Source: Lepas anatifera | Taxonomy: Eukaryota > Arthropoda > Thecostraca > Lepadidae | Reading direction: 5' to 3' | Length of the DNA stretch: 64,000 nt | NCBI GenBank assembly: GCA_034440635.1 | Contig: JAOTON010001055.1 | Coordinates: 186,001-250,000, forward strand | In this document: positions 59,464 through 64,000 of the stretch, piece by piece | Layout of the letters: every line of letters begins with the position of its first letter | Numbering within the stretch: position 1 is the first letter of the stretch | Position numbers and translations under genes: made by a program | The notes under the pieces: generated by a model | What the model saw: only the letters and a program-made list of their open reading frames with translations | The model's database searches: none | Told to the model about the DNA's origin: nothing

Positions 59464-59931
59464 TTAAAGGGAAATGTGGCAGCTTGGACGAATCCGAGAA
59501 TTTAGCGTAATTAGGGGTATTTTTAGCCGAAAATCATGACAACGTCCATGATTCCTCTGAAAAAATGTACAATGAGCTCAATATTTTGATTTTTAAAATG
59601 CTCCTCTAGGATGAAAAATAAACCTCTGCCTGTGGACGACGTATTGATCTGGCAACTACTTTTATATTCAATAGGCTTCAAAGGCTTCAATTGGCTGATT
59701 ACTCACCGTGACGTCAGCGCTGTCGTCACATCAACAGCTGAAAACTGTGGCCGCCTGGCTGGTTAAATTTGGGGAACATTTCAGGTAGGTTTTTAGCTTT
59801 TCTCCACGGAAATTTTGAGTTTCAAGACAAATGATGTATTGAGCACCGGGTGTTCCGGCATGCTTTACAACATGGCTATCTCAGTTAAAATCACACTGTA
59901 ATGGTGCCACATTCCCTTTAAGCTGAGCAAT
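59464..59931 (+). mobile_element. TTAA MITE family A, copy 4
   Basis: Exact TTAA is present on both sides (59464-59467, 59928-59931). The ends are AGGGAAATGTGGCAGCTT and its inverse. The interior matches the copies at 26254-27475 along its whole length but is more diverged. It is the best copy for defining the family, because it is single and cleanly flanked. Confidence 0.85.
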
Positions 59932-62189
59932 AATGACCAACAATTCAATGTTATTAATTGAACAGTGACAAAAACAAATTTTCAAAAATGTCTAAGTAAT
60001 TTCACTATAAGAAGATTAAAAGCAGTGATTTCCTGACGTCCTGAAGTGATTTCTAACATGGAGGTAGCCTCACGGTGCCATTTTCACTGTGTCTAGATTT
60101 GCGGGGCACCGAAGAAAAAATGCGGATGCAAGGCACGTTGACAGGTCTGGCTAACTTCCGATTTTTTTCAGACAAGAGGACGTTTCTAAAAAAAATTGGG
60201 AGCCATGTACAGCTCATCGACTGTGGGTATGCTCTTATGAGGCAGGTACTTGCAAGCAATTGCTGAACGGATCCAGCCATCTCCAAACTCAAGGGCCGTA
60301 GGGGGAGTTCGACACGTTAGTGCGGAAGTAACCTCAGCTTATCACAGACCCTAACACCCAGCTGTGCACAAACTTTCCTCTCATCCTGTAGAAATCCTGT
60401 GCATTTCCAAACCTTCACTGAAAACAACAAATGAAAATGTTATTCGAAATACTGAACTGGAACAAATACGCCACCCTTCTTTTTTTCTTTCGCAGCTTCA
60501 TTTTTTTTGCTTAAATAAGTACCTGAGCAAGTTTACGTTATTAATGCATGAACATGGTCCCTGAAAATGTCCACCCATTTGACTCACTTGTACTCCACGC
60601 CCCTTCTGTACGTCCAAAACTAACCCCGCGCTGAATCATAGCATCCTGGCTAGATCGTAAATAGAACATTATTCAGACCTTTCCTCTTACCCCACTAACA
60701 AGCAAAGTCAACATTCATCAAGCCTCAGGCATAACTCTGTTAGAGACAGCTTCAATTTCACGGTGTTGGCTGTGCCAGCCCTCTTCGCAGCCAATCATTC
60801 TGATTCACCAGCGGCGCACTAGTAGGCGCCCAAAAAGCCTGTACCCGGCGGCCGGTGCCGGGACCCGGACCCCGCTCCAGTCTGGCCTCTCCCAGCGTCC
60901 GTCAGCCTGACCACCTGGCTGGCCGAGCAGGAATGTGACGAGTGGCGGGCCAGCTGTCTCGCCGAGAGGAGCTGGCCGACGGCTCACGCTGTGCGCGCCG
61001 CCCAGCTGTGACTCAGGCCCATCTGAATCACCTGGAATTGGAGAGCGGCCGGCACCCCGGCAATGCCTACTGCGTGCCGACTAACGAACAGCCACTTCTC
61101 TTCTGAGAATGAGTCACTCTGTGTGACAGGAGCATCTTTGACACTGCCAACAGTGTTTCACTGCCACTTTGGACCCGATTGTCCCATGTTACATATTTGA
61201 GGAACGGAAAACGTCATAACAATTTTCTGTTTGAAAGTCATCAAACTTTACAGCCACGACACAATCACATACAGTGTTCATGTCTTTCGTGATCTTCAGT
61301 CCGGTCCTGTCATTGGAGTCAATGAACAGCTTCCCCACTGGACAAGGAAGACAGACGTGCCGGGACATTCAGATGTTCCCTCTTCCGAACGCACGGCCAG
61401 ACGCCGGCGTCCGGCCCGTTTCCTGTTTGGCACCGGGTACAGGGCTGACAGGTACTGACGGCGGGCATCAGCACCCTCACCGGGCACCAGCAGCCCTCGC
61501 TCCGTCACAACACGCCCATCCTCGGCAGCCCCGTCCGCCCTGTACACCTATTTGTTCACCAAACCCAATTACATAATTCCTGATGCATATTCGGTTGCGC
61601 CATGACTTCTGTTTCGCACTTTTTCCTAGCGGTTTTCCCCAACGAACATTAATGGGAAGATACCTCCAAAGCCCCCCCTCTACTGAGCACAGCAATGACG
61701 CCAATCACTCCTCAACAAACATGCTTACTCGTTCCATAAAGAGCAAAGACAAAAGCTGAGCTTCCAGCCTGAACTGAATCACGTAGATGACTGATATGTT
61801 CGCACTTACATTAAATCACTGATGAACAAGGAATAATCATTTAGCGTTAATGATGAGGGAACATCCCTCTAGAACAGAAGTTCTCGTCAATTGCAACAGA
61901 CCTTTGAAAACAGCGAGTGGCGAAACAAATATGCGCTACCAAACCATCATTAGACTTTAAGTATTCCGATTCAGAATGCGGGCACAGGGAGGGCAGGGCA
62001 CCCACTCACTGTCAGTCCCACACCGCAGCCAACCCATCGGCAGAGGTACCGCCCAGTCATTACTGTAACAAAGAGGTGGCGTGACGGAGAGTGTCGCGGC
62101 CGCGTGCTGCGCCGTCACGAGCGTGACGAGACCCGGCACTCGTGTGACACGCGCCCAGGTGTCGAGTGTGTGATGGGATCAGCGGCACG

Positions 62190-62450
62190 CCAGGGGTACC
62201 GCGGCCGCGGTCAGCGGCACGCCAGGGGTACCGCAGCCGCGGTCAGCGGCACGCCAGGTACCGCGGCCGCTGTAGCGGCACGCCAGGGTACCGCGGCCGC
62301 GGTCAGCGGCACGCCAGGGTACCGCGGCCGCGGTCAGCGGCACGCCAGGGGTACCGCGGCCGCTGTCAGTGACACGCCAGGGTACCGCGGCCGCGGTCAG
62401 GGCAGCCAGGTACCGCGGCCGCGGTCAGCGGCACGCCAGGGGTACCAAGG
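62190..62450. repeat. ~32-bp GC-rich minisatellite, about 8 copies
   Basis: The unit is GGTACCGCGGCCGCGGTCAG plus CGGCACGCCAGG. Most units carry the 14-bp perfect palindrome ACCGCGGCCGCGGT. Short internal deletions give 27-33 bp variants. Confidence 0.92.
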
Positions 62451-64000
62451 CCACCTCGGCCCAGGTGGCAGCCGACGTCCAGCCGGGCAGGGTCAAACTT
62501 TTACGTAGGTCAGCGCTACGCGAAGCTGACGAGACTGAATACGACAGATCAGTGACAAATATTTGGCGCTGCCAGTCAACAGCGCGACAGCGTGAGGAAC
62601 AGCTTCTAGTCACGTGGACAGCGCACAAATAACACCAGTTACGGAGAAATACGCAGTCACGCTTTGTCCAGTCTTATCTAAAGAGCAATGCGATGTTAGC
62701 CATCCTAAACTTACCAAATACTCACAAAAGGCATGACGCCCTTAATCCTCCGCTGAAAGGCAATCCGTTAAAATGCCAGGTTGTTGCAGCATTCTAATGC
62801 AACGGTGACCCAATCCAAACAGTGGGGGACATGCATCAGGGATGCTCTCCACACGTGGACACGGCGTGCCTTATGGGGCTTCATATCTCTCCCCGGCGCG
62901 GGCCTGGTTCGGCGGGCACGACACATCTGTCTGCACCTGTTGCACTTTCAGCCAGAGCTGACGGCGGCCGTTTAGAACCAGAACGGGACACAGACGGCGC
63001 GACCGAAGGCGGCAGATGGTCGGAAACTGCTGGTGCTACCAGCGATCACCCAGCAAATTCAACGCCGCTCACTGGTCTCATATTTACAGAGCATCTACCG
63101 CCAACCAGTGATATCATATATCTGGTATTCCTTTACTGATAATAGAGGAAAAACAGACCGAGCCCCTGGCATAGCTCAAAGCTGAATGAATAGTTTATTA
63201 ATGAATGGTTGAATATGGGCCAGACACAAATAATAATCATCAACCTTATAGGACAATTTTTTATCAGAACTCAAGGGGTAAAATTTGACTTGAAAACAGA
63301 CTTGTTTTATTTAATTAAACCCTCTGTCTGGTTTGGAAAATGAGCCCTGTGGGATGCCCTCTAGAGCTTCGGCAAAAAGCACAGTAGTCATTGCCCAAAG
63401 AGGAATAAGCCTCAGTTCCTCAGTGCTGAGAGGGCACTGGCCGCTGGTGCAGGAAAATCAGCGGGGTTGAGGGCCGCTGAGAACAGGCCCTATGCGTCGG
63501 AATAGGGGCGAGGGGGCAGGGGCCCGGCACCCCCAGTTTTCATAACAAATTCCACATTTCCGCCAAATTGAGAAGAAATCAGAAAATTGTATAAGCGGTG
63601 GGTGTAGAAAGCAACAGAGCCCAAATCCTATGAAATTTAGCTTCTTGAGGGAAAACATCTTGTCAGCAGGATGAAGGTTGACTGCTCCCTCACTTGTTTG
63701 GCCGGTGGTAACATTTATGTAGTAGGCGATCAAACATTTGTCCCACTTTGTACGTGAAAAACCTGGATACAGAAATAGATACAAAAAGAGACAATATTTT
63801 CCTTCTGTGTTGAAATAATAATCCGTTAAAAAATTGGCTTCATGGGATTCATTGGAGAGCTGATCCCCATGCCTGGTTTGGTGTCGGTTTCTATTTTGAG
63901 GACAAGAGCCCCTTCCCAACCCACCTTATCTCTGAGATCCGGCAGTAATCGATCCTTCCAGTGATGGACATAAAAAGCACCTTGGCGCGAGCAGGAGTCA

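Larger units (their letters stand above)
53302..64000. other. Right-hand non-coding region
   Basis: Apart from the minisatellites, the RPS28 pseudogene and a TTAA MITE, I see no supportable gene. GC-rich patches at 58100-58320 and 60800-61020 have open frames without recognisable motifs. 63458-63919 encodes an anonymous minus-strand frame in repeat-like sequence. Confidence 0.4.

Overview
This is a window of animal nuclear genome. The genes are split by GT-AG introns, sit among long non-coding stretches with many DNA-transposon remnants, SINE-like elements and minisatellites, and encode animal proteins (SMG8, a TAK1-type kinase tail, a long-chain acyl-CoA synthetase). Coding exons are GC-rich and the DNA between them is AT-richer. 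The species cannot be read from the sequence; an arthropod, perhaps a crustacean, is only a guess.

Layout. (1) 64-2178, minus strand: a complete, intronless long-chain acyl-CoA synthetase (ACSL). (2) 11160-39595, plus strand: the C-terminal ~575 residues of the nonsense-mediated decay factor SMG8. I rebuilt twelve exons by hand, and every junction phase agrees. The N-terminal ~400 residues were not found. (3) The fourth visible SMG8 exon is preceded by an intron of about 20.9 kb (13784-34667). It holds three intact, intronless NAD(P)-binding reductase paralogs (20907-21560 plus; 27699-28352 and 29579-30235 minus), several hAT-like and TTAA-type elements, a 41-nt near-perfect palindrome and a ~3 kb minisatellite of 69-bp units. 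(4) 40587-45331, minus strand, convergent with SMG8: the last three exons of a TAK1/MAP3K7-like gene, encoding the coiled-coil TAB-binding tail. The kinase domain was not found in the window. A possible further upstream exon lies at 52845-53001. (5) 46-64 kb is mostly non-coding. It has a TTAA element rich in AGGTCA half-sites, minisatellites of 31, 26, 38 and ~32 bp, SINE-like tRNA remnants and a processed RPS28 pseudogene.

The most striking observation is the minisatellite in the SMG8 intron at 12424-13642. Its 37-bp unit copies the 3' splice site of the next exon: a UAAC branch-point-like motif, a pyrimidine tract, CAG, and the first codons of the exon. In almost every unit the copied exon start runs into an in-frame TAA within six codons. 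About 33 potential poison acceptors therefore precede the real one, in a gene whose product works in the pathway that destroys premature-stop transcripts. A second clear signal is a 181-bp tract of complete identity between two otherwise diverged, inverted reductase paralogs, which is best explained by recent gene conversion.
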